Assembly (NCBI GenBank): GCA_000471925.1
Contig: CP006667.1
Coordinates: 4,092,001-4,156,000 of the forward strand
Source: Ralstonia pickettii DTP0602
GTDB lineage: Bacteria > Pseudomonadota > Gammaproteobacteria > Burkholderiales > Burkholderiaceae
Length of the DNA: 64,000 nucleotides
Reading direction: 5' to 3'
Positions 35,522-46,449 of the stretch are shown here, in pieces (within the stretch, counting starts at the first letter, position 1; each line of letters begins with the position of its first letter). Both the position numbers and the translations under genes were made by a program. Under the pieces are notes generated by a model, which did no database searches, was not told the origin of the DNA, and was given only the letters and a program-made list of their open reading frames with translations.

Positions 35522-36268
35522 TTACTGCCCGTCGCGCAGCTTGTCGGCCAGCGCCTGAGCAGCGGCAAAGTTGAGGTCCCCGGAGTAGATCGCGCGGCCG
35601 CAGATGACGCCTTCGACACCTTCGCCCTCGACCGCGCACAGGTTGTCGATATCGGCCAGGTTGGACAGCCCGCCGCTGGCGATCACCGGGATCGACATCG
35701 ACTGCGCCAGTTTGACGGTGGCGTCGATATTGATCCCCTGGAGCATGCCGTCGCGGCCGATATCGGTGTAGATGATGGCCTCCACGCCGTAGTCTTCGTA
35801 CTTGCGCGCCAGGTCCGCCACTTCATGGCCGGTCAGCTTGCTCCAGCCGTCGGTGGCCACCTTGCCATCCTTGGCGTCCAGGCCAACGATGATATGGCCG
35901 CCGAAGGCCGAGCAGGCGTCCTTCAGGAAACCGGGGTTCTTGACCGCGGCCGTGCCGATGATGACGTACGACAGGCCGTCATCCAGCCATCGTTCGATGG
36001 TGTTCAGGTCGCGGATACCGCCGCCCAGCTGCACCGGGATCTCGTCGCCAACCTCGGCGATGATGGCCTTGATGGCGGCCTCGTTGCGGGGCTTGCCGAC
36101 GAATGCGCCGTTCAGGTCCACCAGGTGCAGGCGCCGCGCGCCCTGCTCCACCCAGTGACGTGCCATGGCGGCGGGATCTTCGGAAAAGACGGTGGCCTGG
36201 TCCATGTCGCCTTGTTTGAGGCGTACACACTGACCGTCCTTCAGGTCGATGGCCGGAATGAGCAACAT
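35522..36268 (-). CDS. hisA: Phosphoribosylformimino-5-aminoimidazole carboxamide ribotide isomerase
   Basis: 248-residue barrel related to His[21 protein letters not shown] carries the catalytic Asp, [15 protein letters not shown] the second. Phosphate loops: QLGGGIRDL and IASGGLSNL. 72 bp before hisF and 187 bp after hisH. Confidence 0.97.
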   Translation of the reverse strand: MLLIPAIDLKDGQCVRLKQGDMDQATVFSEDPAAMARHWVEQGARRLHLVDLNGAFVGKPRNEAAIKAIIAEVGDEIPVQLGGGIRDLNTIERWLDDGLSYVIIGTAAVKNPGFLKDACSAFGGHIIVGLDAKDGKVATDGWSKLTGHEVADLARKYEDYGVEAIIYTDIGRDGMLQGINIDATVKLAQSMSIPVIASGGLSNLADIDNLCAVEGEGVEGVICGRAIYSGDLNFAAAQALADKLRDGQ

Positions 36269-36455
36269 ATGCGTGACGAGCGTGGTTGAGTAAGGGAAGT
36301 TGAGCGAGACCGGCGCTGCCGGTCAGGTCTGGGGTCGATAATCGATCGGAAACTTGGTCGAATGAACGGGTCGAGTCAGCGGTCGATAGATCGGTAAAAA
36401 AACGATTCGGGTGCCTGGTCGTGCCTGGATCGCGCCGCGGTGCCGTGTCGGCGCC

Positions 36456-37109
36456 TCAGGGGTTCCAGTGGACGAAGTTCCGGTACAGCTGCAGGCCCAG
36501 GGCCGCGCTCTTCTCGGGGTGGAACTGCGTCGCAAAAATATTATCGCGCGCTACCGCGCTGGTAAATACGACTCCATACTCCGTTTCGCCGGCGATATGG
36601 GCCGGGTCCTGCGCCTGCACATAGTAGCTGTGGACGAAATAGAACCAGCTGTCGTCCGGGATACCGTCCCACAGCGGGTGCGGCTTCGCCTGGCGCACCC
36701 GGTTCCAACCCATCTGCGGCACCTTGTAGCGCGAGCCGTCGGGCTGCGTCATGCCGTCCAGCGCAAAGCGCACCACCTGGCCGGGCATCAGGCCCAGCGC
36801 CGGTGTGCGCTGCGCACCAGCACGACTTTCGGTGCTGAACTCGAACAGCATCTGTTCGCCAACACACACACCCAGCATCGGCTTGCTGCCGGCGGCCTCG
36901 ATCACCGCCTGCTGCAGCCCGGACGCGCCCAGCGCCGACATGCAGTCCGGCATCGCGCCTTGGCCCGGCAGCACCACGCGGTCCGCGCTCCGGATGCCTT
37001 CGGGGGCATCCACCACCCGCACGTCCGCTTCCGGCGCCGCGGCACGCAGCGCCTGCGCCACCGAGCGCAGGTTGCCCATGCCGTAATCCACAATTGCTAT
37101 GGTAGTCAT
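36456..37109 (-). CDS. hisH: Imidazole glycerol phosphate synthase, glutaminase subunit
   Basis: 217 residues, class I glutamine amidotransferase. The nucleophile Cys is in [13 protein letters not shown], which differs from the common GICLGMQ wording. The His-Glu pair is in [13 protein letters not shown]. The oxyanion strand reads [12 protein letters not shown]. Its ATG overlaps the stop of the marC-like gene (ATGA). A 187-bp gap with a GACCGGC/GCCGGTC hairpin follows before hisA. Confidence 0.95.
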   Translation of the reverse strand: MTTIAIVDYGMGNLRSVAQALRAAAPEADVRVVDAPEGIRSADRVVLPGQGAMPDCMSALGASGLQQAVIEAAGSKPMLGVCVGEQMLFEFSTESRAGAQRTPALGLMPGQVVRFALDGMTQPDGSRYKVPQMGWNRVRQAKPHPLWDGIPDDSWFYFVHSYYVQAQDPAHIAGETEYGVVFTSAVARDNIFATQFHPEKSAALGLQLYRNFVHWNP

Positions 37110-37729
37110 GATTTCAAAACAGGCAACAATGTCTTCAGCCCGTCCACAATGAATTCCACGGCCAGCGCCGACAGGATCAGCCCCATCAGGCGCGTGCCGA
37201 TATTGATGCCGGTGCGGCCGATCACCCGGGCAATCGGGTCGGCCGCGCGGAACACCATGTACACCACCGCCCCGATCACCACGCCCAGGCCGACCAGGAT
37301 CAGCAACTGATACCAGTGCTGCGTCTTGCCGGCATAAACGATCACCGTGCTGATCGAGCCAGGCCCGGTCAGCAGCGGCAGCGCCAGCGGCACCACCGCG
37401 ATGCTGGACTTTACCTCGGCCTCGTCCTCTTCTTCCGGCGTGGCCCTGGTGCGGCTGGTCTGCGCGTTCAGCATGTTCATGGCCATCATGATCATGATGA
37501 GCCCGCCACCCACCTGCAGCGACGCCACCGAGATATTGAAGAACTCGATGATCTGCTGCCCCAGCAGCGCCGACACCGCCACCACGATCGCCACCGAGAT
37601 CGACGCGATCTTGATGGTACGCAGCTTTTCCGCTTCAGTCTGCTGGCTGGTCAGGCTGATGAAGAACGGGATCGCCCCGATCGGGTTGATCAGCGCCAGC
37701 AGCGAAATAAACGACTTGAGCGTATCCAT
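37106..37729 (-). CDS. MarC-family integral membrane protein
   Basis: 207 residues with about six membrane segments; starts [39 protein letters not shown] and [18 protein letters not shown] are typical MarC (UPF0056) blocks. Function of the family is not established despite the old multiple-antibiotic-resistance name. It is inserted between hisB and hisH and its end overlaps hisH, so it is expressed with the his genes. Confidence 0.93.
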   Translation of the reverse strand: MDTLKSFISLLALINPIGAIPFFISLTSQQTEAEKLRTIKIASISVAIVVAVSALLGQQIIEFFNISVASLQVGGGLIMIMMAMNMLNAQTSRTRATPEEEDEAEVKSSIAVVPLALPLLTGPGSISTVIVYAGKTQHWYQLLILVGLGVVIGAVVYMVFRAADPIARVIGRTGINIGTRLMGLILSALAVEFIVDGLKTLLPVLKS

Positions 37730-37862
37730 CGGTTGCGGGTCGCCAGCGGCGCTGGCGGATTCAGCCTGGGGGCCTGGAAAAGGTCAGCGGGCGCCGCAAC
37801 CAGCCGGCACGCCTACGGTTGTTCGAAGTGGTCGATGCGTTGTCGATGCGTTGGCAGGCGCC

Positions 37863-38450
37863 TCAGAGCGTACCCTTGGTCGACGGGATCGTGTTCGCCG
37901 CGCGCGGGTCCAGCTCCACCGCCATGCGCAGGGCCCGGCCAAAGGCCTTGAACACGGTTTCGCACTGGTGGTGGGCATTGATGCCGCGCAGGTTGTCGAT
38001 ATGCAGGGTCACGCCCGCATGGTTGACGAAGCCGCGGAAGAACTCGATGGTCAGGTCGACGTCGAAGCTGCCCACGCGCGCACGCGTGAACGGCACGTGG
38101 AATTCCAGGCCGGGGCGGCCGGAGAAGTCGATCACCACGCGCGACAGGCATTCATCCAGCGGCACATAGCTGTGGCCGTAGCGGGTGATGCCCTTCTTGT
38201 CGCCGATGGCCCGGGCCACGGCCTGGCCAAGCGTGATGCCAACGTCTTCCACCGTGTGGTGGTCGTCGATATGCGTGTCGCCGGTGGCTTCGACCTCCAG
38301 GTCGAACATGCCGTGCCGGGCGATCTGATCCAGCATGTGGTCGAGGAACGGCACGCCGGACGCCAGTTTCTGGCGGCCGGTGCCGTCGAGATTCAGGGAA
38401 ACGCGGATTTGCGTTTCCGAAGTATTGCGGGTGACCTCTGCAACACGCAT
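37863..38450 (-). CDS. hisB: Imidazoleglycerol-phosphate dehydratase
   Basis: 195 residues, monofunctional type without the phosphatase domain of enterics. Start at [19 protein letters not shown]; a 12-residue longer ORF would overlap hisC. Manganese-binding His blocks: [28 protein letters not shown] and the second half-repeat [14 protein letters not shown]. Four bases after hisC. Confidence 0.97.
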   Translation of the reverse strand: MRVAEVTRNTSETQIRVSLNLDGTGRQKLASGVPFLDHMLDQIARHGMFDLEVEATGDTHIDDHHTVEDVGITLGQAVARAIGDKKGITRYGHSYVPLDECLSRVVIDFSGRPGLEFHVPFTRARVGSFDVDLTIEFFRGFVNHAGVTLHIDNLRGINAHHQCETVFKAFGRALRMAVELDPRAANTIPSTKGTL

Positions 38451-38454
38451 GGTG

Positions 38455-39555
38455 TTAATCCTGCAGCGACGCTGCGAATGCCTCAAGGAACTGCGCGTTT
38501 TCTTCGGGCGTGCTGACCGTGACGCGCAGACAATTGGCCAGCAACGGGTGCATTTTACTCACGTTCTTGATCAACACCTTGCGCGCCAGCAGCCGGTCGA
38601 ACGTCTGTGCGGCATCCGGCACGCGCGCGAGCAGGAAGTTGGCGGCGCTGGGGAACACCGTCACCCCCGCATGCGCGGCCATGCCGTCGGCCACGCGGGT
38701 GCGTTCGGCGCGCAGTTGTGCGGCCTGTTCGTCCAGCACCAACACATGCTCCAGCGCGAACAGCGCGGTGGCTTCGGTCAGCACGTTGACGTTGTACGGG
38801 GGACGCACCTTGTCGATTTGCGCCAGCCATTCCGGCGCGCCGGCCAGGTAGCCCAGGCGGATGCCGGCCAGGCCCAGCTTGGATACGGTGCGCATCACCA
38901 GCAGGTTGCCGAAATCCGTCAGGCGCGGCATCCAGCTGTGCTGCGCGAACGGCTGGTAGGCCTCGTCCACCACCACCAGGCTGTTGCAGATCTCGCCCTG
39001 GGCGGCGCGCACGATGGCCTCCATGTCGGCGGCATCGAACAGGTTGCCGGTTGGGTTGTTCGGGTAGGCCAGGTAAATGATGGCGGGCTGCTGCTCGGCC
39101 ATCGCGGCCAACATGGCGGCGCGATCGAGCGTGAAGTCCGCGCGCAGCGGCACGCCGACGAACTGCAGGCCGGCAAACTGCGCCGACATCGCGTACATCA
39201 CGAAGCCCGGCACCGGCGCCATCACCTTCGCGCCCGGCTTGGCCGCGGCCAGCGCCAGCATGCTGATGATCTCGTCCGAGCCGTTGCCGAGCAGAACGTC
39301 CATGCCGGCGGGCACCTGCATCACGGTCTTCAGCTTCGCGCGCAGGGCTTCGCTGCTGGGCACCGGGTAGCGGTTCAACGCGACCTCGCCCAGGCGCTCG
39401 GCCAGTTCGCGGCGCAGCTCGGGCGGCAGCCGGTACGGGTTCTCCATCGCGTCGAGCTTGACCAGACCGTGCGAATCCGGCACGTGGTAGGCGCCCATGG
39501 CGCGTACGTCGTCACGGATGATGCGTTCGATCAGGGAGGGCTCTACGGCTGACAT
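38455..39555 (-). CDS. hisC: Histidinol-phosphate aminotransferase
   Basis: 366 residues, PLP-dependent fold type [16 protein letters not shown] binds the cofactor phosphate; [17 protein letters not shown] is the Asn block; the Schiff-base Lys is in [17 protein letters not shown]. Converts imidazole acetol phosphate and glutamate. Confidence 0.97.
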   Translation of the reverse strand: MSAVEPSLIERIIRDDVRAMGAYHVPDSHGLVKLDAMENPYRLPPELRRELAERLGEVALNRYPVPSSEALRAKLKTVMQVPAGMDVLLGNGSDEIISMLALAAAKPGAKVMAPVPGFVMYAMSAQFAGLQFVGVPLRADFTLDRAAMLAAMAEQQPAIIYLAYPNNPTGNLFDAADMEAIVRAAQGEICNSLVVVDEAYQPFAQHSWMPRLTDFGNLLVMRTVSKLGLAGIRLGYLAGAPEWLAQIDKVRPPYNVNVLTEATALFALEHVLVLDEQAAQLRAERTRVADGMAAHAGVTVFPSAANFLLARVPDAAQTFDRLLARKVLIKNVSKMHPLLANCLRVTVSTPEENAQFLEAFAASLQD

Positions 39556-39602
39556 GGAAACTCCAAAGTTGGCTGCTTTATCAGGCAGCGTGGGTCAGTA
39601 AA

Positions 39603-40940
39603 TCAATTGCGTTTGAAACGATATTCCGCGCTGCGCGCGTGGGCCTGCAGGCCTTCGCCGTACGCGAGTTCGGCGGCGATCTGGCCGAGCATCTTCGCCC
39701 CGCCCTCGCTCACTTCGATCAGGCTCGAACGCTTCTGGAAGTCATAGACCCCCAGCGGCGACGAGAAGCGCGCGGTGCGCGAGGTCGGCAGCACGTGGTT
39801 GGGACCGGCGCAGTAGTCACCCAGCGATTCGCTGGTATAGCGGCCGAGGAAAATGGCGCCGGCGTGGCGGATCTTCTCGCTCCACTGGCGCGGGTTCTCG
39901 GCGGAGATTTCCAGGTGCTCGGGCGCGATCGCATTGGCGATCTCGCAGGCTTCTTCCATGTCGCGCACCTTGATCAGCGCGCCGCGGCCGGAGATCGACG
40001 CGGCGATCACGTCGCGGCGCGGCATGGTGCCGAGCTGGCGCTGGATGCTGGCTTCGACGCGGGCGATATATTCCGAGTCCGGGCACAGCAGGATCGACTG
40101 CGCCAGCTCGTCGTGCTCGGCCTGCGAGAACAGGTCCATCGCCACCCAGTCGGGGTCGGTGGTGCCGTCACAGATCACCAGGATCTCGGACGGACCGGCG
40201 ATCATGTCGATGCCGACGGTGCCGAACACGCGCCGCTTGGCCGCGGCCACGTAGGCATTGCCCGGGCCAACGATCTTGTCGACCTGCGGCAGCGTGGCGG
40301 TGCCGTAGGCCAGCGCGCCAACAGCCTGCGCACCGCCGATGGTGAACACGCGGTCCACGCCGGCGATCTGCGCGGCCGCCAGCACCAGCTCGTTGCGCAC
40401 GCCGCCCGGCGTGGGCACGACCATGATGATTTCCTTGACGCCCGCGACGCGCGCCGGGATCGCATTCATCAGCACCGACGACGGATACGCGGCCTTGCCG
40501 CCCGGCACATAGATGCCGACGCGGTCCAGCGGGGTCACCTTCTGGCCCAGCATGGTGCCGTCGGCCTCGGTGTATTCCCAACTGTGGCTGCCGCACTCGA
40601 TCTTCTGCTTCTCGTGGTAGGCACGCACACGCGCGGCGGCGGCCTCCAGCGCGGCGCGGCGCTTAGGCTCGAGGTCCTCGAGCGCGGCTTCCAACTGCTG
40701 CTGCGACACTTCCAGCGCGCCCATCGACGACGCTTCCACGCGGTCGAAACGCTTGGTGTATTCCAGCACTGCGGCATCCCCGCGCGCCTTCACGTCTGCC
40801 AGGATCTGCGCCGCGGCGCGGTCGATGGCCTCGTCCTCGCCGGCCTCGAAGGCCAGCACCTGGCGCAGCGCCTCGGCAAAGCCGGGCTCGCTGGAATCAA
40901 GCCGGCGGATCGGCAGGTTTTCCATTTCGGTTGCGTTCAT
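39603..40940 (-). CDS. hisD: Histidinol dehydrogenase
   Basis: 445 residues; last two oxidation steps of the pathway, NAD and zinc dependent. [34 protein letters not shown] and [15 protein letters not shown] are the family signatures, with [10 protein letters not shown] and the catalytic Glu-His in [10 protein letters not shown]. 28 bases after hisG. Confidence 0.98.
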   Translation of the reverse strand: MNATEMENLPIRRLDSSEPGFAEALRQVLAFEAGEDEAIDRAAAQILADVKARGDAAVLEYTKRFDRVEASSMGALEVSQQQLEAALEDLEPKRRAALEAAAARVRAYHEKQKIECGSHSWEYTEADGTMLGQKVTPLDRVGIYVPGGKAAYPSSVLMNAIPARVAGVKEIIMVVPTPGGVRNELVLAAAQIAGVDRVFTIGGAQAVGALAYGTATLPQVDKIVGPGNAYVAAAKRRVFGTVGIDMIAGPSEILVICDGTTDPDWVAMDLFSQAEHDELAQSILLCPDSEYIARVEASIQRQLGTMPRRDVIAASISGRGALIKVRDMEEACEIANAIAPEHLEISAENPRQWSEKIRHAGAIFLGRYTSESLGDYCAGPNHVLPTSRTARFSSPLGVYDFQKRSSLIEVSEGGAKMLGQIAAELAYGEGLQAHARSAEYRFKRN

Positions 40941-40968
40941 GACTTCTTTCCTCTCAGGCGGCCCGGCC

Positions 40969-41643
40969 TCAGGCCAGCGCCGCCGAAGCGCGTTCGAATG
41001 CGTCGAGGATCGGCGCCAGCCGCTCGCGCTTCAGTTTGAGCGCGGCCTGGTTCACCACCAGCCGCGACGAGATCTGCACGATCTCCTCCACCTCGACCAG
41101 GTTGTTGGCGCGCAGCGTGCTGCCGGTGCTGACCAGGTCGACGATGGCATCGGACAGGCCCACCAGCGGGCCCAGCTCCATGGAACCGTACAGCTTGATC
41201 AGGTCGACGTGAACGCCCTTTTTCGCAAAATGCTCGCGCGCGGTCTGCACGTACTTGGTGGCCACCGCCAGGCGCGCGCCCTGGCGCACCGCGTTGGCAT
41301 AGTCAAACCCGGCGGGCACCGCCACCGACATGCGGCAGCGCGCGATGTTCAGGTCGATCGGCGCGTACAGGCCGGCCATGCCGTTTTCCATCAGCACGTC
41401 CTTGCCGGCCACACCGAAATCGGCGGCGCCGTACTGCACGTAGGTGGGCACGTCCGAGGCGCGCACGATCACCACGCGCACGGCCGGATCGGAGGTGGGC
41501 AGGATCAGCTTGCGCGAGGTTTCCGGGTCTTCGGTGACGCGGATACCGGCAGCCTCAAGCAGCGGCAGCGTCTCGGTGAAGATGCGGCCCTTGGACAGCG
41601 CCAGCGTAAGCTGGTTGGGCGAAGCGTTGAAAGTGGGGCTCAT
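40969..41643 (-). CDS. hisG: ATP phosphoribosyltransferase, short form
   Basis: First, committed step of histidine synthesis. 224 residues, so the short HisG-S form that lacks the C-terminal regulatory domain and needs HisZ; hisZ is not in this window. PRPP loop: [33 protein letters not shown] is also characteristic. Twenty bases after murA. Confidence 0.97.
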   Translation of the reverse strand: MSPTFNASPNQLTLALSKGRIFTETLPLLEAAGIRVTEDPETSRKLILPTSDPAVRVVIVRASDVPTYVQYGAADFGVAGKDVLMENGMAGLYAPIDLNIARCRMSVAVPAGFDYANAVRQGARLAVATKYVQTAREHFAKKGVHVDLIKLYGSMELGPLVGLSDAIVDLVSTGSTLRANNLVEVEEIVQISSRLVVNQAALKLKRERLAPILDAFERASAALA

Positions 41644-41663
41644 CGGGCGTCAGTCCTCGGTGC

Positions 41664-42914
41664 TCAAGCCATGCGGCGGATCTTGGCGCCCACTGCAGAC
41701 AGCTTGTCTTCCATGCGGTCGTAGCCGCGGTCCAGGTGGTAGATGCGGTCGATCACGGTCTCGCCGTCGGCGACCAGGCCGGCGATCACCAGGCTGGCCG
41801 AAGCGCGCAGATCGGTCGCCATCACGTTGGCACCGGACAGGCGCGCCACGCCGTTGACCACCGCGGTATTGCCTTCGACCGCGATGTCGGCGCCCAGGCG
41901 GTTCAGTTCCTGGACGTGCATGAAGCGGTTTTCGAAGATGGTCTCGGTCACGCGCGCTGTGCCTTCGGCCACGGCATTGAGCGCCATGAACTGGGCCTGC
42001 ATGTCGGTCGGGAAGGCCGGGTATTCCGAGGTGCGGAAACTGACGGCCTTGGCACGGTGCGGCATGGCCAGTCGGATCCAGTCGGCGCCGGTCTCGATGC
42101 GGGCGCCGGCTTCGCGCAGCTTGTCGAGCACGGTGTCAAGGATGTCAGTCTGCACGCCGCGCAGCACCAGGTCGCCCAGCGTCGCGGCCGCGGCGCACAG
42201 GAAGGTGCCGGCTTCGATGCGGTCGGCGATCACGCTGTGGCTGGCGCCGTGCAGGCGCTCGACGCCGTGCACTACCAGGCGGTCCGTGCCGATGCCTTCG
42301 ATCTTGGCACCCATCTTGACCAGCAGGTGGGCCAGATCGGTCACCTCGGGCTCGCGCGCGGCGTTTTCCAGCACGGTCTCGCCTTCGGCCAGGGTGGCGG
42401 CCATCAGCAGGTTCTCGGTGCCGGTCACGGTGATCATGTCAGTGACCACGCGCGTGCCCTTCAGCCGTTTGGCGCGGGCATGGATAAAGCCGTGTTCGAT
42501 GGTGATCTCGGCGCCCATCGCCTGCAGGCCCTTGATGTGCTGGTCGACCGGGCGCGCGCCGATGCCGCAGCCGCCGGGCAACGACACGCGGGCCTCGCCG
42601 AAGCGGGCCACCAGCGGACCGAGCACCAGGATCGAGGCGCGCATGGTCTTCACCATCTCGTACGGCGCTTCGTAGGAATTGACGCCGGCGCCGTTCAGGC
42701 TCACGCGGGCACCGTCGAGCTCGGCCTGCATGCCCATCTGGCGCAGCAGCTTGAGCGTGGTGCGCACGTCCTGCAGGTTGGGCACGTTATCGAGCGAAAT
42801 GGTATCGGCCGTCAGCAGGCCGGCACACAGGATCGGCAACGCGGCGTTCTTGGCACCCGAAACGCGGATTTCGCCCTTCAGCGGGCCGTTGCCGTGGATC
42901 TGGAATTTGTCCAT
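41664..42914 (-). CDS. murA: UDP-N-acetylglucosamine 1-carboxyvinyltransferase MurA
   Basis: First committed step of peptidoglycan synthesis, target of fosfomycin. 416 residues with [20 protein letters not shown] at the start and the catalytic Cys in [16 protein letters not shown] (Cys present, so fosfomycin-sensitive type). [19 protein letters not shown] is the second signature. Located between ibaG and hisG. Confidence 0.98.
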   Translation of the reverse strand: MDKFQIHGNGPLKGEIRVSGAKNAALPILCAGLLTADTISLDNVPNLQDVRTTLKLLRQMGMQAELDGARVSLNGAGVNSYEAPYEMVKTMRASILVLGPLVARFGEARVSLPGGCGIGARPVDQHIKGLQAMGAEITIEHGFIHARAKRLKGTRVVTDMITVTGTENLLMAATLAEGETVLENAAREPEVTDLAHLLVKMGAKIEGIGTDRLVVHGVERLHGASHSVIADRIEAGTFLCAAAATLGDLVLRGVQTDILDTVLDKLREAGARIETGADWIRLAMPHRAKAVSFRTSEYPAFPTDMQAQFMALNAVAEGTARVTETIFENRFMHVQELNRLGADIAVEGNTAVVNGVARLSGANVMATDLRASASLVIAGLVADGETVIDRIYHLDRGYDRMEDKLSAVGAKIRRMA

Positions 42915-42998
42915 GTTCTGTCGTTCTGGCCGGGCACACGCCCGGCGTCATTGTTCTGGGGCCGCGCATGCGGCGCGGCGCGATGTTGCCGACGAGGC

Positions 42999-43247
42999 CT
43001 ATTTGCCCTCGCCGGCCTGCCATTCAGCGGGCGTCAGCGTCTTCATCGACAGCGCATGGATTTCGGCGCGCATCCGGTCGCCCAGCGCCGCATACACGCG
43101 CTGGTGGCGCTGGATCAGCCGCTTGCCTTCAAACTCGGCGCTGACGATGGTGGCAAAGAAGTGCTGGCCGTCGCCCTCGACTTGCAGATGTTCGCAGGGC
43201 AATCCTTGGGCAATGTAATCCCTGACTTGTTCCGGTGTTGGCAGCAT
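42999..43247 (-). CDS. ibaG: BolA-family protein (IbaG/YrbA-like)
   Basis: 82 residues; MLPTPEQVRDYIAQGLPCEH then FFATIVSAEFEGKRLIQRH and a helix-turn fold typical of BolA. Partner of monothiol glutaredoxins in iron-sulfur handling. The order mlaB-ibaG-murA of E. coli is preserved apart from the two ABC genes inserted here. Confidence 0.92.
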   Translation of the reverse strand: MLPTPEQVRDYIAQGLPCEHLQVEGDGQHFFATIVSAEFEGKRLIQRHQRVYAALGDRMRAEIHALSMKTLTPAEWQAGEGK

Positions 43248-43286
43248 GGGGTTCTCTTCAGCGTATTCAGTAGGGCCGGCCGACGT

Positions 43287-44108
43287 TCAGTGGCGCAGCT
43301 TGTATCCGGACTTCAGCAGCCGCAGCGCCAGCGCGGCAAGCACCACGAAGGCCGATCCGACTACCGCCAGGCTGAACAGCGGCGACACGTCCGAGACGCC
43401 GAAGAAGCCATAGCGGAAGCCGTCGATCATGTAGAAGAACGGATTGGCATGGGACACCGCCTGCCAGAAGGCGGGCAGCGAGTGGATCGAATAGAACACA
43501 CCGGACAGGAAGGTCGCCGGCATGATCAGGAAGTTCTGGAACGCGGCGAGCTGGTCGAACTTCTCGGCCCAGATGCCGGCGATCAGGCCCAGCGTGCCGA
43601 GGATGCCCGCGCCCAGCAGCGCAAAGACGAGGATCCAGCCCACATTGGCGAAATGCAGGTTGGCGAACCACGCCGTCACCAGCAGCACGCCCAGCCCCAC
43701 GGTCAGCCCGCGGATCACCGAGGCCACCACGTAGGCGCCGAACATCTCCCAGTGCGACAGCGGCGGCAGCAGCACGAACACCAGGTTGCCGGTGATCTTG
43801 GACTGGATCAGTGACGACGAGCTGTTGGCGAACGCGTTCTGCAGCACGCTCATCATAACCAGGCCGGGCACCAGGAAGGCGGTGTAGCTGATCTGGTCGT
43901 AGACCTTGACGCGGTCTTCCAGCACATGGCCGAAGATCAGCAGGTACAGCACCGCGGTCAGCACGGGCGCGGCCACGGTCTGGAAGCTGACCTTCCAGAA
44001 GCGCAGCACTTCCTTGTACAGCAGGGTGCGGAAGCCCACCAGGCCGCCCACCGCCATCGGCGCGAGGCGGGCGTCGTCCAGGATCTCGATGTCGCCGGGT
44101 TGCTTCAT
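43287..44108 (-). CDS. ABC-2-type exporter permease (YadH-like)
   Basis: 273 residues with six hydrophobic segments. LLYKEVLRFWKVSFQTVAA precedes the first helix; AGIWAEKFDQLAAFQNFLIM and LPATFLSGVFYSIHSLP-like wording (here MPATFLSGVFYSIHSLP) match the NodJ/YadH group. Works with the upstream ATPase (ATGA overlap). Substrate unknown. Confidence 0.94.
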   Translation of the reverse strand: MKQPGDIEILDDARLAPMAVGGLVGFRTLLYKEVLRFWKVSFQTVAAPVLTAVLYLLIFGHVLEDRVKVYDQISYTAFLVPGLVMMSVLQNAFANSSSSLIQSKITGNLVFVLLPPLSHWEMFGAYVVASVIRGLTVGLGVLLVTAWFANLHFANVGWILVFALLGAGILGTLGLIAGIWAEKFDQLAAFQNFLIMPATFLSGVFYSIHSLPAFWQAVSHANPFFYMIDGFRYGFFGVSDVSPLFSLAVVGSAFVVLAALALRLLKSGYKLRH

Positions 44109-45055
44109 GCCGCAGCCTCCATGGCGGGATCGGGCAGCGCGCCGGGCATATGCCCCTCGCGGCGCATGATCTGGACAAACACGTCTTCGAGGTCGGCCTT
44201 GTTGATTTCCATGTCTTCGATGTCACAGCCTGCTTCGCGGCAGGCTGCCAGGATCGGTTCCACCGCCTGGTAGCCCGACAGCCGCAGACGCACCGCGCGC
44301 TCGCCGGGGATGGCCGGCATGCGCAGCGGCTCCAGCGCCGGCGGCAGGCCGCCGTGCGCGAAGGTCAGCACCAACTGCAGCCCGGCAAACTGCGTCAGCA
44401 GGTTGCTGGTGCGGTCCAGCGCCACCACTTCGCCGAACTTGAGCATGGCGATGCGGTCGCACAGCGCCTCGGCCTCTTCCAGGTAATGCGTGGTCAGGAT
44501 GATGGTGTGGCCTTCCCGGTTCAGGCGCGAGATGAACTTCCACAGCGTCTGGCGCAGTTCCACGTCGACACCGGCGGTCGGTTCGTCCAGCACGATAACC
44601 GGCGGGCGGTGCACCAGCGCCTGCGCCACCAGCACGCGCCGCTTCATGCCGCCGGAGAGCTGGCGCATATTGGCATCGGCCTTCCCGGTCAGGTCCAGGT
44701 TGGCCATGATCTCGTCGATCCAGTCGTCATTGCGCGTGAGGCCGAAGTAGCCGGACTGCAGCCGCAGCGTTTCGCGCACCGTGAAGAACGGGTCGAACAC
44801 CAGTTCCTGCGGGACCACGCCCAGCATACGCCGCGCCATCCGGTAGTCGGACACCACATCGTGGCCCAGCACACTGACGCGGCCGGAATCGGCGCGGTTC
44901 AGGCCGGCGAGGATCGAGATCAGCGTGGTCTTGCCGGCGCCGTTGGGCCCGAGCAGCCCGAAGAATTCGCCGCGTTCGACGGTGAAGCTGACGCCCTTGA
45001 GCGCCTGCAGGTTGCGGTAGCGCTTGCGAACGTCGTGGATTTCAATGGCTTTCAT
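44105..45055 (-). CDS. ABC exporter ATP-binding protein (YadG-like)
   Basis: 316 residues from MKAIEIHDVRKRYRNLQAL; the longer ORF extension is out-of-family and lacks a ribosome site. Walker A LLGPNGAGKTTLIS near residue 40, signature RQLSGGMKRRVLVAQAL, Walker B VIVLDEPTAGVD, H-loop TTHYLEEAE. The C-terminal part after residue 220 is the regulatory extension of the DrrA/NodI type. Placed between the mla and murA genes, so an envelope-related substrate is plausible but unproven. Confidence 0.95.
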   Translation of the reverse strand: MKAIEIHDVRKRYRNLQALKGVSFTVERGEFFGLLGPNGAGKTTLISILAGLNRADSGRVSVLGHDVVSDYRMARRMLGVVPQELVFDPFFTVRETLRLQSGYFGLTRNDDWIDEIMANLDLTGKADANMRQLSGGMKRRVLVAQALVHRPPVIVLDEPTAGVDVELRQTLWKFISRLNREGHTIILTTHYLEEAEALCDRIAMLKFGEVVALDRTSNLLTQFAGLQLVLTFAHGGLPPALEPLRMPAIPGERAVRLRLSGYQAVEPILAACREAGCDIEDMEINKADLEDVFVQIMRREGHMPGALPDPAMEAAA

Positions 45056-45326
45056 GGCCGATTGTTTGTGGCGGGAGCGCCTTTTGGGGGGCGACCGCCT
45101 GGAAATGGGGAGCAACTGCGTGCCCTGGCTACCCTGGCCCGGCAGGCACGAACCGGGGGTGGGCGGGGGGATGGGCGAACAACCCGGAATTATAGGGGAT
45201 GCGGGGTGAGTCCCGCTTGATCCGCCCCTGAGCCGTCCTGCCCCCGCTCTGTGGCGCGGCGACCGCGCCAGGCAGCCGCCGGGGCATCGCTGGTGGCCGC
45301 CGTGATGGCGGGCCGGCGATGCCGGA

Positions 45327-45671
45327 TCAATGTCGGTGGTGGTGTTCCAGTTGGGAACCTGCCGGGGAGAAGGCCAGTTCGGCTTCCGGCGCAACGTCGC
45401 GCGCAGCCGCGGGCACCAGGCCCAGAAGGCCGTCCACGCCGTACAGGCTTGCCAGTTGCGACAGTCCGGCCGGCACGCCGCGCAGCGAAAGCGCCAGGTT
45501 GCGTGCCGCGGCGGCGCGATGCCAGGCCAGCAGTACGGCGACAGCGGCGGAGTCGACCTGCGTGAGGCCGGTGCAGTCCACTTGCACATCCCCCTGCGCG
45601 ACGCGCGCCAGCCCGTCGCGCAGCACGGTGGCGGCGTTCTGGTTGGTCAGCGAGGTACCCAGCGAAAGCAT
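45327..45671 (-). CDS. mlaB: STAS-domain subunit MlaB of the Mla phospholipid transporter
   Basis: 114 residues. The STAS core DCTGLTQVDSAAVAVLLAWH carries the Asp-Ser pair (here VDSAAVAVL). It supports the ATPase MlaF. The tail EHHHRH is His-rich. Last gene of the mla set; a 152-bp gap with a hairpin separates it from mlaC. Confidence 0.9.
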   Translation of the reverse strand: MLSLGTSLTNQNAATVLRDGLARVAQGDVQVDCTGLTQVDSAAVAVLLAWHRAAAARNLALSLRGVPAGLSQLASLYGVDGLLGLVPAAARDVAPEAELAFSPAGSQLEHHHRH

Positions 45672-45723
45672 GGATGCGTGTAGTGGCCTGGAGGGAAGAA
45701 AGCGAAAGCCGCGGCAGAAACGA

Positions 45724-45749
45724 CGGCTCCCGCACTTTGGCGGGAGCCG
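45724..45749. other. Intra-operon hairpin between mlaC and mlaB
   Basis: CGGCTCCCGC and GCGGGAGCCG form a perfect 10-bp stem with loop ACTTTG. No T-run on the minus strand, so it is more likely an mRNA stability or processing element than a terminator. Confidence 0.45.
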
Positions 45750-45822
45750 GTGCCGCGAACGGCTATTGTAGAGGAGATCGGCGCACCTTGCTGCATCGCA
45801 GCGGCGCGCCGGGGCAGCCGCG

Positions 45823-46449
45823 TCAGCTCTTGGCGTTGGCGAGCTGGCGGTTGCGGTCCTGCAGCGTCTTGATCACGCCCTCGACGCCCTGCTGGCCGAC
45901 GATGGTGTTGAAACTGCCCTTGTAGGCCTCGGTCAGCCACGCGCCCAGCACGTTGATGTCATAGAGCCTCCAGCCTTGTGCGGTCTTCTCCAGGCGGTAG
46001 TCCATCTGGATTGGCTCGCCCTTGTTGATCACCTGGGTGCGGATGGTCGCGTCGGTATCTTCAGGCGTGCCGCGGTACGGGCGGTACTGCACGGTCTGGT
46101 CGCGGATCTGGGCGATGGCGCCGGCGTAGGTGCGGATCAGCAGGGTCTTGAACTCATCGGTGATCTGCTTCTGCTGCTCGGGCGTGGCCTTGGACCAATT
46201 GCGGCCCATCGCGATCTGCGTGGTCTTCTGGAAGTTCGCGTTGGGTATGATCTTCTGCTCGACCAGCGCGGTGATCTTGGCGATATTGCCGGCCTGCATG
46301 TCCTTGTCGGCCTTGACGGTCGACATCACGTCGTTGACCAGTGCCTTGACCAGCCCGTCCGGGGTGGCCGCGTCCGGGGACACCTGGGCGTGGGCCGCGC
46401 CTGCGAAGGCAACTACGGTAAGGAAGGGGACCAACAGTCGCTTTATCAT
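45823..46449 (-). CDS. mlaC: Periplasmic phospholipid-binding protein MlaC
   Basis: 208 residues from MIKRLLVPFLTVVAFAGAAH with a cleavable Sec signal (AHA-QVSPD). The Ttg2D/MlaC fold shows AMGRNWSKATPEQQKQITDE, a strongly conserved block, and QMDYRLEKTAQGWRLYDINV. Shuttles phospholipids between MlaA at the outer membrane and MlaFEDB at the inner membrane. Confidence 0.95.
   Translation of the reverse strand: MIKRLLVPFLTVVAFAGAAHAQVSPDAATPDGLVKALVNDVMSTVKADKDMQAGNIAKITALVEQKIIPNANFQKTTQIAMGRNWSKATPEQQKQITDEFKTLLIRTYAGAIAQIRDQTVQYRPYRGTPEDTDATIRTQVINKGEPIQMDYRLEKTAQGWRLYDINVLGAWLTEAYKGSFNTIVGQQGVEGVIKTLQDRNRQLANAKS

Noticed and set aside
36308..36324. GACCGGC-GCT-GCCGGTC hairpin between hisH and hisA as a terminator
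   Set aside because: No T-run follows on the minus strand and downstream his genes must be transcribed; a weak attenuator-like role cannot be excluded but is not supported.
43267..44226. 319-codon minus-strand frame overlapping the exporter permease
   Set aside because: Different frame from the recognisable permease (43287-44108) and Arg/Pro-rich.
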